Positions 41,275 through 51,517 of a stretch of 56,601 nt of DNA are shown piece after piece. A program made the position numbers and the translations under genes. The notes beneath the pieces are model-generated. The model saw nothing but the letters and a program-made list of their open reading frames with translations. It was not told the DNA's origin and did no database searches. The stretch spans positions 1 to 56,601 of the forward strand of contig SVRQ01000012.1 in NCBI GenBank assembly GCA_015064725.1, read 5' to 3'. Numbering within the stretch: position 1 is the first letter of the stretch; each line of letters opens with the position of its first letter. The stretch comes from Oscillospiraceae bacterium. Its GTDB lineage: Bacteria > Bacillota > Clostridia > Oscillospirales > CAG-272.

Positions 41275-44200
41275 ATGAACATAATTTTAGACCGTTTCCG
41301 GTTGGAGCGCGAATACGCTCAAATAAAAAAATCTTACGAAGAGGTGAAGCTGCGCAAGCGGCGCTATCCTTTTCTCATAACGGGGCTTTGCGAGGGGGCA
41401 CTTGATGCTTTCCTCGCTGCTTTCGCGTCCGATGAAAAAAGCGGCACCGCGCTTATCATAACTAAGGATGAGGCACAGGCGCAAAGACTTAACGTATTCC
41501 TTTCAAATTGCGGACTTCGTACGGGATTTTACCCGTCGCGCCGTCCCGTGCTCTATAATATCGTTTCTTCCCACGAACTTGAGCACGAGCGAATATCCTG
41601 CCTTGCCGGTATATGCGCGGGGACGCTTGACGTTGTTATAACCGTACCCGAGGCGGCGGTTCAGTTTACCGCGCCCAAGGAAAAGATACTCGGTATTTCG
41701 CGTACCGTTTCCGTGGGTGACGTTCTTGATATAAGAGAATTTTCCGAGCTTCTTGTTTCTGCGGGCTACGTTTCCTGCGACCTTGTTGACGGACGTGGAA
41801 AGTTCAGCACGCGCGGCGGAATTTTTGACGTTTTTCCGCCGCAGCTCACGCAGCCCGTAAGACTTGAGTTTTTCGGGGACGAGGTTGACAGCATCGGTTA
41901 TTTCGACGTTATGACACAGAGAAAAACCGAAAATATACAGAGCTTCTCCGTGATGTGCGCAAGAGAAGTGCTTCCGGATGCGGCTGCCAAGAGCGCACTT
42001 TGCGCCCATATAGAGAAAATGGCGCAGAAAGCCCCTGATTTTGAGGTCAAAGCAACGCTTATGCACGAAAAAGAGTGTATTGGCGCGGACATAGAGGCAC
42101 CGTTTATAGACAAATATATTTCCTTTATATATAAAGAGCGCGTTTGTCTTCTCGATTATTTTAAAGATGGGCAGACTTTGGTGTTCGGAATAGAGCGTGC
42201 CGCTATAGAGGATAGGCTCAAGGGCTTTGAGATGCAGAGCGCGGAAGACGTGCGAGAGCTTTTGGAGCACGGGCTCATTTCCTCGCAGTACCGCGATTTT
42301 GCGTTCACGGGGGAAAGGCTTTTCTCCTTCTTTGAAAACAACGCGGCACTCATACTTGATAACTTTACCTCCCAATACCCGGGCAAGCTTTCGGAAATAT
42401 TCTCTTTTTTCACAAGAAAGCCGCCTGCCTTTACGGAAGGCTTCGAGCATCTGAAGGAGGACGTTTCCGACTTCGTGAAAAATAATTACTCCGTGCTTCT
42501 TGTTTGCGAAAATACCGTTTCGGCAAACAATCTGCAAAGCCTTTTGGAGGAAGCGGGCGTTCGCACCGCGTTCGTGCAGGATTACGAGCACGTTGACGAA
42601 GTGCCGCGCCGTATCCCCGTGATCACCTGCGGTGCGCTCCCTTCGTTTGAGCTTATGCACTCCGCATTCGTCTGCATTTCGGAGCTTGCGGGCAACAGCA
42701 TGCGTATTGTAAAAAGGCAGAAAAAGCGCACCTCGTCCGTCGCGCAAAGCTCAAAGCAAAAGCTGCTTTCCTACGCAGACCTCACCGTGGGAGATCTTGT
42801 TGTACACGACGCGCACGGTATAGGCAGATACGTAGGAATTGAAAACATCAAAAATTATGACGGCACGCGCCGCGATCATATCAAGATACAATATTCGGGT
42901 ACGGACGTGCTCTACGTTCCTTGCGAGCAGATAGACCTCGTTTCCAAATATATCGGTCCGCGCAGCGATGACGCGGGAATGAAGCTTTCAAAGCTCGGCG
43001 GAACGGATTGGCACAAAACAAAGGCGAGAGTCAAAAAGGAAGTGCGCGAGATGGCGAAGGAGCTTATCAAGCTTTACGCCGAGCGACAGCGCAGACCCGG
43101 ATTTGCTTTTCCTGCCGATGATGAGATGCAGCGTGAGTTTGAATCTATGTTTGAATATGAAGAAACGGACGCGCAGCTTGAAGCCGCACGGGAGATAAAA
43201 TCCGATATGGAGAAGACCGTGCCGATGGACAGACTTCTTTGCGGCGACGTTGGCTTCGGTAAAACGGAGGTTGCGCTGCGCGCCGCATTCAAGGCGGTCA
43301 TGGGCGGTAAGCAGGTTGCTATCCTCGTTCCTACGACGATACTTGCTTCCCAACATTTCCGCACAACGCTTTCGCGTATGCGCGGCTTTCCTTTGAATAT
43401 TGCAATGCTCTCCAGATTTTCGCAGGGAAAAGAGCAGGGGGCAACTCTGCGCGCCCTTGCGAGAGGTGATATAGATATTCTTATCGGTACGCACAGAATA
43501 CTTTCGGATGACGTTAAGTTCCGAGATCTGGGGCTTGTTATAATAGACGAAGAACAGCGTTTCGGTGTGGCGCACAAGGAAAAGCTGAAGCAAATATCAA
43601 AAAACGTGGACGTGTTGACTCTTACCGCCACGCCCATACCGAGAACGCTCGGTATGGCGATGAATTCCATACGCGATATGTCCGTGCTTGACGAAGCACC
43701 CGAGGCTCGCCGCCCCGTGCAGACATACGTTATGGAATTCGATGAGATAATTATAAACGAAGCTGTGCGCCGCGAGCTTGCGCGCGGCGGTCAAGTCTTT
43801 TATCTTCACAACCGGGTAGACAGCATATATTCCGTTGCCTCGCGCCTGCGTACACGCTTTCCTGATGCGACAGTAGCCGTGGCTCACGGGCAGATGGAGA
43901 AAGAGGAGCTTGCCTCTGTTTGGCAGTCCCTTGTTGCGGGAGAGACGGATATCCTCGTTTGTACGACGATAATCGAAACGGGCGTTGACGTTCCGAACGC
44001 AAACACGCTCGTTATCGAGCAGGCGGATAAAATGGGTCTTGCGCAGCTTCACCAGATACGCGGCCGCGTGGGTCGTTCACAAAGACTTGCTTATGCCTAC
44101 TTTACCTATAACAAGGGCAGGGCGCTTTCGGAGGATTCTTCCAAGCGTCTTGCGGCAATACGCGATTTCACGGAGTTTGGCTCGGGCTTCAAGATAGCCC

Positions 44201-44790
44201 TGCGCGACCTGGAGATACGCGGTGCGGGCGACGTGCTGGGCGCACGCCAGCACGGACATATGGAAAGCATCGGATACGATCTGTACGTCAAGATACTTGA
44301 CGAAGCGGTGCTGGAGGAGCAGGGTACGGAGAAAAAGCAGAGGGTGGATTGCGTTATAAATATAGGAAGAGATTCTTATATTCCGAAAACGTATATTCCG
44401 AGCGAGGCACAGCGCATTGAGATATACAAAAAGATAGCGCACGTTAAAACGGAGGCGGATGCGGACGATATTGCGGATGAGCTTCTTGACAGATACGGCG
44501 ACCTTGCGCCGAGCGTGGAAACGCTTCTTGATGCGGCTCTTTGCCGTTCGCTCGGATGCGAATGCGAATTTACGCAGATAGACGAGAAAAACGGAAGCGT
44601 GGTCATATATCCCGCACAGCTGGACCTTGCCGCTTGGTCCGAAATGGCGGCGGCTTTTCCCGGCAGAATACTCGTCACACCCGTGGCTCGACCCTATATT
44701 TCGTGCAGGAAACCGCCGAAAGAGCCCCTCTTTGCTTTTATTCGCAAATTATTAATAAAATATATACAAATAAAATCGAAAAAAGAGTAG
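41275..44790 (+). CDS. mfd: transcription-repair coupling factor
   Basis: This 1171-residue ATPase pushes stalled RNA polymerase off DNA and recruits UvrA. The N-terminal UvrB-homology region is followed by the CarD-like RNA-polymerase-interaction domain (VGDLVVHDAHGIGRYVGIE). The RecG-like motor has LCGDVGFGKTEVALRAAF (I), VIIDEEQRFGVAHKEKL (II), TLTATPIPRTLGMAMNS (III) and HQIRGRVGRSQRLAYA (VI). The C-terminal TRCF domain is present. GGAGG precedes the ATG. The length and motifs are normal. Confidence 0.98.
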   Translation: MNIILDRFRLEREYAQIKKSYEEVKLRKRRYPFLITGLCEGALDAFLAAFASDEKSGTALIITKDEAQAQRLNVFLSNCGLRTGFYPSRRPVLYNIVSSHELEHERISCLAGICAGTLDVVITVPEAAVQFTAPKEKILGISRTVSVGDVLDIREFSELLVSAGYVSCDLVDGRGKFSTRGGIFDVFPPQLTQPVRLEFFGDEVDSIGYFDVMTQRKTENIQSFSVMCAREVLPDAAAKSALCAHIEKMAQKAPDFEVKATLMHEKECIGADIEAPFIDKYISFIYKERVCLLDYFKDGQTLVFGIERAAIEDRLKGFEMQSAEDVRELLEHGLISSQYRDFAFTGERLFSFFENNAALILDNFTSQYPGKLSEIFSFFTRKPPAFTEGFEHLKEDVSDFVKNNYSVLLVCENTVSANNLQSLLEEAGVRTAFVQDYEHVDEVPRRIPVITCGALPSFELMHSAFVCISELAGNSMRIVKRQKKRTSSVAQSSKQKLLSYADLTVGDLVVHDAHGIGRYVGIENIKNYDGTRRDHIKIQYSGTDVLYVPCEQIDLVSKYIGPRSDDAGMKLSKLGGTDWHKTKARVKKEVREMAKELIKLYAERQRRPGFAFPADDEMQREFESMFEYEETDAQLEAAREIKSDMEKTVPMDRLLCGDVGFGKTEVALRAAFKAVMGGKQVAILVPTTILASQHFRTTLSRMRGFPLNIAMLSRFSQGKEQGATLRALARGDIDILIGTHRILSDDVKFRDLGLVIIDEEQRFGVAHKEKLKQISKNVDVLTLTATPIPRTLGMAMNSIRDMSVLDEAPEARRPVQTYVMEFDEIIINEAVRRELARGGQVFYLHNRVDSIYSVASRLRTRFPDATVAVAHGQMEKEELASVWQSLVAGETDILVCTTIIETGVDVPNANTLVIEQADKMGLAQLHQIRGRVGRSQRLAYAYFTYNKGRALSEDSSKRLAAIRDFTEFGSGFKIALRDLEIRGAGDVLGARQHGHMESIGYDLYVKILDEAVLEEQGTEKKQRVDCVINIGRDSYIPKTYIPSEAQRIEIYKKIAHVKTEADADDIADELLDRYGDLAPSVETLLDAALCRSLGCECEFTQIDEKNGSVVIYPAQLDLAAWSEMAAAFPGRILVTPVARPYISCRKPPKEPLFAFIRKLLIKYIQIKSKKE

Positions 44791-44882
44791 ATTTTCTTTG
44801 AAATTTATGTATAATATAAAATGTATCTAATTTTGTGCAAACAAAATTTTACTAAAAACAATTTTATCTAGGAGAATTTAAA

Positions 44883-46109
44883 ATGAAAAGAACAGGAAAA
44901 TTTGTGAAGATTCTTTCTCTTGTGCTTTGCGCCGCTATGCTTATGCTCGCGCTCGCATCTTGCGGAAAGGGTGACAGCGTCCTCACTTTCACAGCGGACG
45001 GCAAGGAATACACTCTCACAGAGAGCGAATTTGACTTTATGATGATGTATAGAAAATATCAGATCTTCTATGCAAACAGCTACCCCTCTGCTTACGATGA
45101 ATTTTTGTGGCAGGACGCCGAAGTTGATTCCGAACTCAAGCAGGTAATTGTTGATACGGCAAAGACAGTCGTTGTTGAAAAGTACCTTATGGAAAAATTC
45201 GGCCTTGAGCTTGATGAAAAAGAAGTAACAGACCTCAAGGACGAATACAAGGCAACGATCAAGGGTATAGGCGGTCAGGGCGCGTTTAAGGCTAACTACG
45301 GCTGGACGGCAGACCAGATGATGCAGTATGATCTTGCTATCAAGAACAACACGTTGATCAGAGATTACCTCTACAACAATGAAACAGGTGTTGAAAAAGT
45401 TACTGATGAAGAACTTGATGCATACTACAACGAAAACTTCAAGCAGTACCAGCTCATTATGATCAGCACGACACAGGACGTTTCCAAGGATGCGGATGGC
45501 AAAAAGGAATACGTTGTGTACGATAAGAACGGTAAGGAAGTTACCGTAACGGATATTTCCGAAGAATCCCTCAAGGAAAAAGAATACTCCATTGCATACA
45601 CCTACAAGTACGTTGACCTTGAAGACGGCTCCGAAAGAAAAGAAGAGAAGATCGCTCTTGTTGACGAGATCCTCTCCGAGCTTAAAGACGGTGCGGACTT
45701 CAAAGAACTTGCCCTCAAATACTCCGATGAATTTTTGACGGAATATTTTGAAGACGGTTACATCCTCGAAGGCGATCTTATCAATGACGAAGACGCTATC
45801 GAAGCTATCAACAAGCTTGAGGTTGGCGATTACACGGAAAAGGCTATCTCTCTCGATTCCGGCAAATACTACTACATCGTTAAGAGAGTTGCTCTTGCTG
45901 ACAAGGCTTACACACACGCTGACGAAGGTGCCGAAAACACGGAATATGCAGATCTCTTCGAGAATTTCGATTCCACTGTTGCAGACTCCAAGTATGAAAA
46001 ATTCCTTGAAGAGTACATCAACACGGTTGTTGTAAACGAAGATATTCTTGCTGAGTATTCTATGGCGACAACAAAGCTTTCTCCGATGATCAAAAAAATG
46101 ATCGGTTGA
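44883..46109 (+). CDS. PrsA/SurA-like foldase lipoprotein
   Basis: This 408-residue lipoprotein has signal peptide FVKILSLVLCAAMLMLALAS and lipobox Cys (ASCGKG). A long helical SurA-N-like region follows. A parvulin-like C-terminal part carries KDGADFKELALKYSDE and YYYIVKRV. Such proteins assist folding of exported proteins outside the membrane. A TATAAT element (44810-44815) lies upstream, and GGAG precedes the ATG. The peptidyl-prolyl isomerase core looks divergent, so catalytic activity is uncertain. Confidence 0.82.
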   Translation: MKRTGKFVKILSLVLCAAMLMLALASCGKGDSVLTFTADGKEYTLTESEFDFMMMYRKYQIFYANSYPSAYDEFLWQDAEVDSELKQVIVDTAKTVVVEKYLMEKFGLELDEKEVTDLKDEYKATIKGIGGQGAFKANYGWTADQMMQYDLAIKNNTLIRDYLYNNETGVEKVTDEELDAYYNENFKQYQLIMISTTQDVSKDADGKKEYVVYDKNGKEVTVTDISEESLKEKEYSIAYTYKYVDLEDGSERKEEKIALVDEILSELKDGADFKELALKYSDEFLTEYFEDGYILEGDLINDEDAIEAINKLEVGDYTEKAISLDSGKYYYIVKRVALADKAYTHADEGAENTEYADLFENFDSTVADSKYEKFLEEYINTVVVNEDILAEYSMATTKLSPMIKKMIG

Positions 46110-46116
46110 TCCCGCT

Positions 46117-47001
46117 TTGTTTGGCTTTGTAAAACCTTTTGTGCCCCTTTTGCGCGTTGGAGAGTATGAGTTTTACCGCGGTGCTTACTGCGGTCTCTGC
46201 CACGCTATGAGCAAATATACGGGGCTTTCCTCCGGCGTGACGCTCAGTTACGATATGGTGTTTTTCGCGCTTGTGCGCGGAGCGCTCGCAGGGGATAGAT
46301 ACATCTTGAAAAAGAAAAGATGCGCTGTTCATCCTTTAAAAAAACGTACTGTTATGCTGAATAACCCTTCGCTTGAATACACAGCAAGGGTGAATGCACT
46401 GCTCGTTTATCACAAACTGCGTGATGATATTTCGGATGAACGCGGAATAAAGAAAATGGCAGCCGGCGTTTTATCGCCGGCTGTTGCAAAAATGAAAAAA
46501 AGGGCGGGGACGCACAGCTCACTTGAGGAAGCGGCGGAAGGCTCGCTTTCTGCCCTTGCAAAGCTTGAAAAGGAAAAATGCTCTTCTCCCGATGCCGCGG
46601 CGCAGACCTTCGGCACGCTCCTTGCGGATCTGCTTTCCTTCGGCCTTGACGGCGCAAACGAAAGGATAGCACGGCAGATAGGGCTTCATACGGGGCGCGC
46701 GGTTTACCTTGCGGACGCCGCGTGTGACTTTTGGAAAGATAAAAAAACAGGCTCATATAACCCCTTTGTCCTTGCCTTTGACGGCTCGATGACGGAGGAG
46801 AATGCTCAAAGCGTAAAAAACGCCGTGCTTTTGGAGCTTTCGGCGCTTTGCCGCGCACTTGAGCTTATAGATTACAGCGGATTCGACCTCACGCGAGAAT
46901 GCGCACTTAATATTGCGGCATACGGCATAAAGAACGCATTTTTTGCGGAATTCGAAAAGGAGAGACTGAATGACAAATCCATACACAGTGCTGGGAATTG
47001 A
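46117..47001 (+). CDS. DUF5685 family protein
   Basis: This 294-residue soluble helical protein opens with [20 protein letters not shown] and then AYCGLCHAM, the conserved start of DUF5685 proteins including its CxxC pair. Function is unknown. The TTG start lies seven bases after the foldase stop with no clear ribosome binding site, so translation may be coupled. The end overlaps the J-domain gene by 32 bases, a strong sign of a joint role. Confidence 0.85.
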   Translation: MFGFVKPFVPLLRVGEYEFYRGAYCGLCHAMSKYTGLSSGVTLSYDMVFFALVRGALAGDRYILKKKRCAVHPLKKRTVMLNNPSLEYTARVNALLVYHKLRDDISDERGIKKMAAGVLSPAVAKMKKRAGTHSSLEEAAEGSLSALAKLEKEKCSSPDAAAQTFGTLLADLLSFGLDGANERIARQIGLHTGRAVYLADAACDFWKDKKTGSYNPFVLAFDGSMTEENAQSVKNAVLLELSALCRALELIDYSGFDLTRECALNIAAYGIKNAFFAEFEKERLNDKSIHSAGN

Positions 47002-47566
47002 CCCCGGTGCGACAGATGAAGAAGTAAAAAAAGCTTATCGCGAGCTTGCAAAAAAATATCATCCCGATAATTATGCGGACAGTCCCCTTGCGGATCTCGC
47101 ACAGGAAAAGATGAAAGAGATCAACGAAGCGTACGATACCATACGGAACGAGCGCGAAAAAGCGAAAGCAAGCGGATCTTCTTACGGTGCTTACTCTGCG
47201 TTTGCACAGATACGCGAATATATCAACGCAGGCGATTTTTATGAAGCGGGTATCCGCCTCGACGCTGTAAAGCAGAGCGACAGAAACGCGGAATGGTTTT
47301 ACCTTAAAGGCAGAGTGAACGAAAGCCGCGGCTTTTTCTTCGAGGCTTCCCGCTGTTACGATACGGCTTGCGCTATGGATCCGCAGAATCTTGAATACCG
47401 CGATGCCGCGAACAGAATAAGATCCAACGCACAAAACTTCGATAACAGAAGATACGGCGGCGGAACAAACGCGGGCGGATGCTCCTCTTGCGATATATGT
47501 TCGACTCTCATTTGCGCGGACTGCTGCTGCGAATGTATGGGCGGCGACTTTATTTCCTGCTGCTGA
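46970..47566 (+). CDS. J-domain protein with Cys-rich tail
   Basis: This 198-residue protein has an N-terminal J-domain ([20 protein letters not shown], then HPD at about 31-33) that should stimulate a DnaK ATPase. A TPR-like helical middle (about 70-140) and a tail with about ten cysteines ([16 protein letters not shown]) follow. The tail could bind metal or attach to membranes. It overlaps the DUF5685 gene and is followed one base later by a membrane-protein gene. Confidence 0.9.
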   Translation: MTNPYTVLGIDPGATDEEVKKAYRELAKKYHPDNYADSPLADLAQEKMKEINEAYDTIRNEREKAKASGSSYGAYSAFAQIREYINAGDFYEAGIRLDAVKQSDRNAEWFYLKGRVNESRGFFFEASRCYDTACAMDPQNLEYRDAANRIRSNAQNFDNRRYGGGTNAGGCSSCDICSTLICADCCCECMGGDFISCC

Positions 47567-47567
47567 T

Positions 47568-48089
47568 ATGAAACTTACAAAGAAGATTTCCATCTGTGCG
47601 ATGCTCGCTTCTCTCGGTGTGGTGATACTTTATGTGGGTTCTCTTGTAGAACTTCTTGATATATCCGTTGCGTGCATCGCCTCGTTCATAATTCTTTTTT
47701 GCGTGGCAGAGCTTGGCTATGCTTCGTCCTTTGCGGTCTATGCGATCATTTCCGTGCTTTCCTTTATTATTCTGCCGAATAAGTGGGTTGCCGCGTACTT
47801 TGCTTTCTTCTTCGGTCTTATGCCGATAACGAAGAAGATCTATGAAAAAACGGGAAAAATAATTTCCTGGATACTAAAGCTTTTAACCTTCAATGCAGAG
47901 CTGGTTGCATTTTACTTTATATTTTCCGCGCTCGACTTTTTCGAGAAAACGGAATTTATCGGTATAATGCTTATCGCCGCGCTTATAATGTTAAATATAG
48001 TGTTCGTGCTTGTCGATATCCTTTACGGAAGATTCCGTGCGATATACGACGTAAGATTCAGGCACAGAATAAGAAAATTTTTGAAATAA
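47568..48089 (+). CDS. five-helix membrane protein, function unknown
   Basis: This 173-residue protein has about five membrane helices (for example ISICAMLASLGVVILYVGSL, AVYAIISVLSFIILP and FIGIMLIAALIMLNIVFVLV) and a basic tail RFRHRIRKFLK. The layout resembles ECF-transporter S components, but no defining motif is visible. ATG 47568 lies one base after the J-domain stop, so it is coupled to that operon. Confidence 0.8.
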   Translation: MKLTKKISICAMLASLGVVILYVGSLVELLDISVACIASFIILFCVAELGYASSFAVYAIISVLSFIILPNKWVAAYFAFFFGLMPITKKIYEKTGKIISWILKLLTFNAELVAFYFIFSALDFFEKTEFIGIMLIAALIMLNIVFVLVDILYGRFRAIYDVRFRHRIRKFLK

Positions 48090-48104
48090 GAAAGGACTTT
48101 TGAA

Positions 48105-48491
48105 ATGGCTAATTGTTCTTGGAACGAATTTCTTGCGGGCGCAAAAAAAGCGTTCAACAAGGCCGCTGTTAAGGTTGGCGATATCGCGGATACCGCGGCG
48201 GATTCCATAAAAATAGAAACTCTCAAGCTCAAACTTTGCGAAAAGTATGAGCAGCTCGGTAAGATCGTTTATGAGGAGATGACATCCCCCGCGGCTGTTG
48301 CAAATGCGGAAAAAGCCGCCGATAAAGCTGCGGAGATCGATGCTCTCCACGCGCAGATAAACGCTCTTAAAGAAAAGATCAATAAAAGAAAAGAAGCAAA
48401 AGAAGAGCCTGAAGAGAAAACGGAAGAAACAGCGGAAGAAAACGCAGCTCCCGTGTCCGACGAAGTTACTAAAGACGAAGTGACGGAATAA
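48105..48491 (+). CDS. coiled-coil protein, function unknown
   Basis: This 128-residue protein is helical throughout. An amphipathic N-terminal part (FLAGAKKAFNKAAVKVGDIA) and coiled coil (DALHAQINALKEKINKRKEA) lead to an acidic Glu/Thr tail. AAAGGAC precedes the ATG. It may be membrane-surface associated; no family is recognised. A terminator at 48496-48529 ends this operon. Confidence 0.75.
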   Translation: MANCSWNEFLAGAKKAFNKAAVKVGDIADTAADSIKIETLKLKLCEKYEQLGKIVYEEMTSPAAVANAEKAADKAAEIDALHAQINALKEKINKRKEAKEEPEEKTEETAEENAAPVSDEVTKDEVTE

Positions 48492-48495
48492 TTTT

Positions 48496-48529
48496 TATAG
48501 CGTTTGCGAAAGCAGACGCTATACTTTTT
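48496..48529 (+). terminator. terminator of the foldase-DUF5685-J-domain operon
   Basis: TATAGCGTTTGC/GCAGACGCTATA around GAAA, then CTTTTTG. Confidence 0.75.
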
Positions 48530-48543
48530 GAAGAGGATATTTG

Positions 48544-49113
48544 ATGAAAAAAATTCTTGTAACCTATTTTGAACCATTCGGCGGGGAAGAGGAAAACGTA
48601 TCCTCGCTCGTGGGCGGACTTTTGCCTTCCCGCATTGCGGATGCGGAGATAGAAAAGCTGCTTCTTCCCGTAGAATTCGGGAATGCGGCGCAGATAGCCA
48701 TTGATAAAGCGGAAGAAATGTGTGCGGATGCGGTAATAGCGCTTGGCGAGGCAGGCGCACGGAAGGCGGTAACACCGGAGATGGCGGCACTTAACCTGCG
48801 ATACGCTTCGATACCGGATAACAGAGGAGAAAAGCCGCAGGACGAGCCTTGTATCCCCGGAGCACCGAATGCATATTTTTCAACGCTTCCCATAAGGGAT
48901 GCGGCGAATACGATCGGCGGCTGCGGCGTTCCGTGCTCGGTGTCTTATTCTGCCGGGACGTACGTTTGCAATGACCTTTATTTTTGCTTGCTGCATCATT
49001 TCAAGGAAACGAGCGTTTGCATAGGTTTTATACATTTGCCGAAAGAAAGTTCGGGTTTGAATGCAGATGCTATGGCGAAAGCGCTTGAAAAGATGATAGA
49101 GAAGCTTTTCTGA
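48544..49113 (+). CDS. pcp: pyroglutamyl-peptidase I
   Basis: This 189-residue cysteine peptidase removes N-terminal pyroglutamate from peptides. The FEPFGGEEEN start, the Glu region TPEMAALNLR, the nucleophile SYSAGTYVCNDLYF and the His in IGFIHLPKE give the Glu-Cys-His triad. It is cytoplasmic and slightly short for the family. ATG 48544 follows AAGAGG; a TTG lies just before. Confidence 0.9.
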   Translation: MKKILVTYFEPFGGEEENVSSLVGGLLPSRIADAEIEKLLLPVEFGNAAQIAIDKAEEMCADAVIALGEAGARKAVTPEMAALNLRYASIPDNRGEKPQDEPCIPGAPNAYFSTLPIRDAANTIGGCGVPCSVSYSAGTYVCNDLYFCLLHHFKETSVCIGFIHLPKESSGLNADAMAKALEKMIEKLF

Positions 49114-49136
49114 ACACACTTTTTTTGCGAAAAGCA

Positions 49137-49165
49137 TTGAAAAACAGTGTAAACTATGCTAGAAT
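49137..49165 (+). promoter_or_regulatory. sigma-A promoter of glnN
   Basis: TTGAAA, 17 bases, TAGAAT; a second TATAAT lies at 49171-49176. The leader to ATG 49238 is about 65 bases. Confidence 0.65.
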
Positions 49166-49237
49166 ATTTTTATAATACGGTATTTATATGCCAATTATTT
49201 TTTGCTTAATATAAAGTTAACTGTTAGGAGCTTGTAT

Positions 49238-51337
49238 ATGAAAAACGTACCGGAAATTTTCGGAAGCCTTGTGTTTAACGACGCTGTTATGAAAGCCAGA
49301 CTTCCCAAGGAAACATACCGTCTTCTTCGCCGCACTATGGCGGAGGGTAAACACCTCGATCTTTCTGTGGCAAACGTTGTCGCAAATGCGATGAAGGACT
49401 GGGCAACGGAAAACGGAGCTACGCATTTTACGCATTGGTTCCAGCCTATGACGGGCATCACGGCGGAAAAGCACGATAGCTTTATTTCCCCCACGGACGA
49501 TGGCAGAGTTATTATGGAGTTTTCCGGTAAGGAGCTTGTCAGAGGGGAAACGGACGCTTCCAGCTTCCCGTCCAGCGGCTTGCGCTCCACCTTTGAAGCG
49601 CGCGGATACACGGCTTGGGATCCCACGTCCTATGCTTTCATAAAGGACGGCACTCTCTGCATACCGACAGCGTTCTGTTCTTATGGCGGCGAGGCTCTCG
49701 ATAAAAAGACTCCCTTGCTTAGATCTATGGAGGCTATCAACAAGAGAGCACTTCGCGTTGTAAAGCTTTTCGGAAACGAGGGTGCTACCCGTGTTACAAC
49801 GACGGTCGGTCCCGAACAGGAATACTTCCTTATAGATAAAACAGTTTTTGAAAAACGCCCCGATCTTATCTACTGCGGCAGAACTCTTTTCGGAGCAAAG
49901 CCGCCCAAAGGTCAGGAGCTTGATGACCATTATTTCGGTTCTATCAAGCCTCGTGTTGCGGCATTTATGAAGGAGCTTGACGAGGAGCTTTGGAAGCTTG
50001 GCGTCCTCTCCAAAACGAAGCATAATGAAGGCGCGCCCGCACAGCATGAGCTTGCGCCGATATTTACAACTACAAATATTGCCTGCGACCATAACCAGCT
50101 TACGATGGAGCTGATGAAAAATATCGCAAAGAAGCACGATCTTGTATGCCTTCTCCACGAAAAGCCCTTTGCCGGTATCAGCGGCAGCGGTAAGCACAAT
50201 AACTGGTCCATATCCACGAACACTGGCGTTAACCTCCTTGATCCCGGCGAAACTCCGCAGGACAATGCGCAGTTCATCCTTTTCCTCTGCGCTGTTATAA
50301 AAGCCGTTGACGATTATCAGGATATGCTCCGCGTATCCGTTGCAACGGCGGGCAATGACCACCGCCTCGGAGCTGCGGAAGCTCCCCCTGCCGTAGTTTC
50401 TATGTTCTTGGGCGATGAGCTTACGGCAATACTTGATTCACTTGAAAACGATACTGTTTACGATGCCAAAGAAGAAGTTCTTATGCGTATCGGCGTTCAC
50501 GTTCTTCCCAAATTCAAGAAGGATACGACGGACAGAAACAGAACATCTCCCTTGGCGTTCACGGGCAATAAATTTGAGTTCCGTATGCCGGGCTCCTCTC
50601 TTGCGGTTGCCAGCGTTAACGTGGTTCTCAACACGGCTGTGGCAAAAGTGCTTGAAGAATTTGCGGACGAGCTTGAAGGTGCGAAAGATTTCCAGAAATC
50701 CCTCCACGATCTTATCGTAAGAACGATAAGAGAGCACAAACGTATTATTTTCAACGGCAACGGTTATGACGATGCCTGGATAAAAGAAGCAACAGAGGTC
50801 CGCGGTCTTTCCAACCTTAAAACAACGCCCGATGCTCTTATGCATTACACAGACCCGAAAAACGTGGAGCTCTTCACGTCTATGAAGGTATTCTCCGAAG
50901 CGGAAATGAAGTCTCGCCGCGATATACGTATGGAAAATTACTGCAAGGTGATGAAAATAGAAGCTCTTACGATGATAGAAATGGCAGAGAAGCAGTTTAT
51001 CCCCGCTATGTCTAAATACGGAAAGCTCCTTGCGGATACGATCACTTCCAAGAAAACCGTCTGCGCTTCGCTCGATTGCACGTTTGAAGAAAAAACTCTT
51101 ACAAGACTTTCCGAGCTTACCGCTATTGCATACGAAAAGGTGTGCGAGCTTAAAGCTCATATGGACAAGCTTTCCGAGATGAAGAAGGACTTTATACGTT
51201 CCGCGTTCTTTATCAAGGATGAGATAATCCCGTGTATGAATGCGCTTCGCGCCGCTGTTGACGAAGCAGAAAGCAACTGCGCTTCCGAATATTGGCCCGT
51301 GCCTACATACGGCGAGATCCTTTTCAGCGTTAAATAA
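49238..51337 (+). CDS. glnN: glutamine synthetase type III
   Basis: This 699-residue enzyme makes glutamine from glutamate and ammonia. Its length and the signatures [69 protein letters not shown] and [13 protein letters not shown] are typical of the GSIII class found in Bacteroides and gut Clostridia. Glutamate, ATP and metal sites appear complete. GGAG lies before ATG 49238; the upstream frame to 49202 overlaps the leader. A strong terminator follows, so it is monocistronic. Confidence 0.97.
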   Translation: MKNVPEIFGSLVFNDAVMKARLPKETYRLLRRTMAEGKHLDLSVANVVANAMKDWATENGATHFTHWFQPMTGITAEKHDSFISPTDDGRVIMEFSGKELVRGETDASSFPSSGLRSTFEARGYTAWDPTSYAFIKDGTLCIPTAFCSYGGEALDKKTPLLRSMEAINKRALRVVKLFGNEGATRVTTTVGPEQEYFLIDKTVFEKRPDLIYCGRTLFGAKPPKGQELDDHYFGSIKPRVAAFMKELDEELWKLGVLSKTKHNEGAPAQHELAPIFTTTNIACDHNQLTMELMKNIAKKHDLVCLLHEKPFAGISGSGKHNNWSISTNTGVNLLDPGETPQDNAQFILFLCAVIKAVDDYQDMLRVSVATAGNDHRLGAAEAPPAVVSMFLGDELTAILDSLENDTVYDAKEEVLMRIGVHVLPKFKKDTTDRNRTSPLAFTGNKFEFRMPGSSLAVASVNVVLNTAVAKVLEEFADELEGAKDFQKSLHDLIVRTIREHKRIIFNGNGYDDAWIKEATEVRGLSNLKTTPDALMHYTDPKNVELFTSMKVFSEAEMKSRRDIRMENYCKVMKIEALTMIEMAEKQFIPAMSKYGKLLADTITSKKTVCASLDCTFEEKTLTRLSELTAIAYEKVCELKAHMDKLSEMKKDFIRSAFFIKDEIIPCMNALRAAVDEAESNCASEYWPVPTYGEILFSVK

Positions 51338-51382
51338 TACAAGAATAAGCTTTCTTTCTAAAAGAAAGCTTATTCTTGTATT
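51336..51382. terminator. 22-bp perfect-stem terminator after glnN
   Basis: AATACAAGAATAAGC...TTCTTT pairs perfectly with its reverse complement over 22 bases around a 3-base loop, starting at the glnN stop. Confidence 0.8.
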
Positions 51383-51445
51383 AAATAAATACTGCTTTTG
51401 TAGGTTTGAATTTTAAACAATGCTATATTTTGTAATTATTGCCAA

Positions 51446-51474
51446 TTTACAATTTGTGATAATTGTGATATACT
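51446..51474 (+). promoter_or_regulatory. sigma-A promoter of the 51518 gene
   Basis: TTTACA, 17 bases, TATACT; AAAAGGAG follows before ATG 51518. Confidence 0.65.
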
Positions 51475-51517
51475 GTAATAAACAAGCTTGTTAAATATTT
51501 TGAAAAAGGAGATAACA

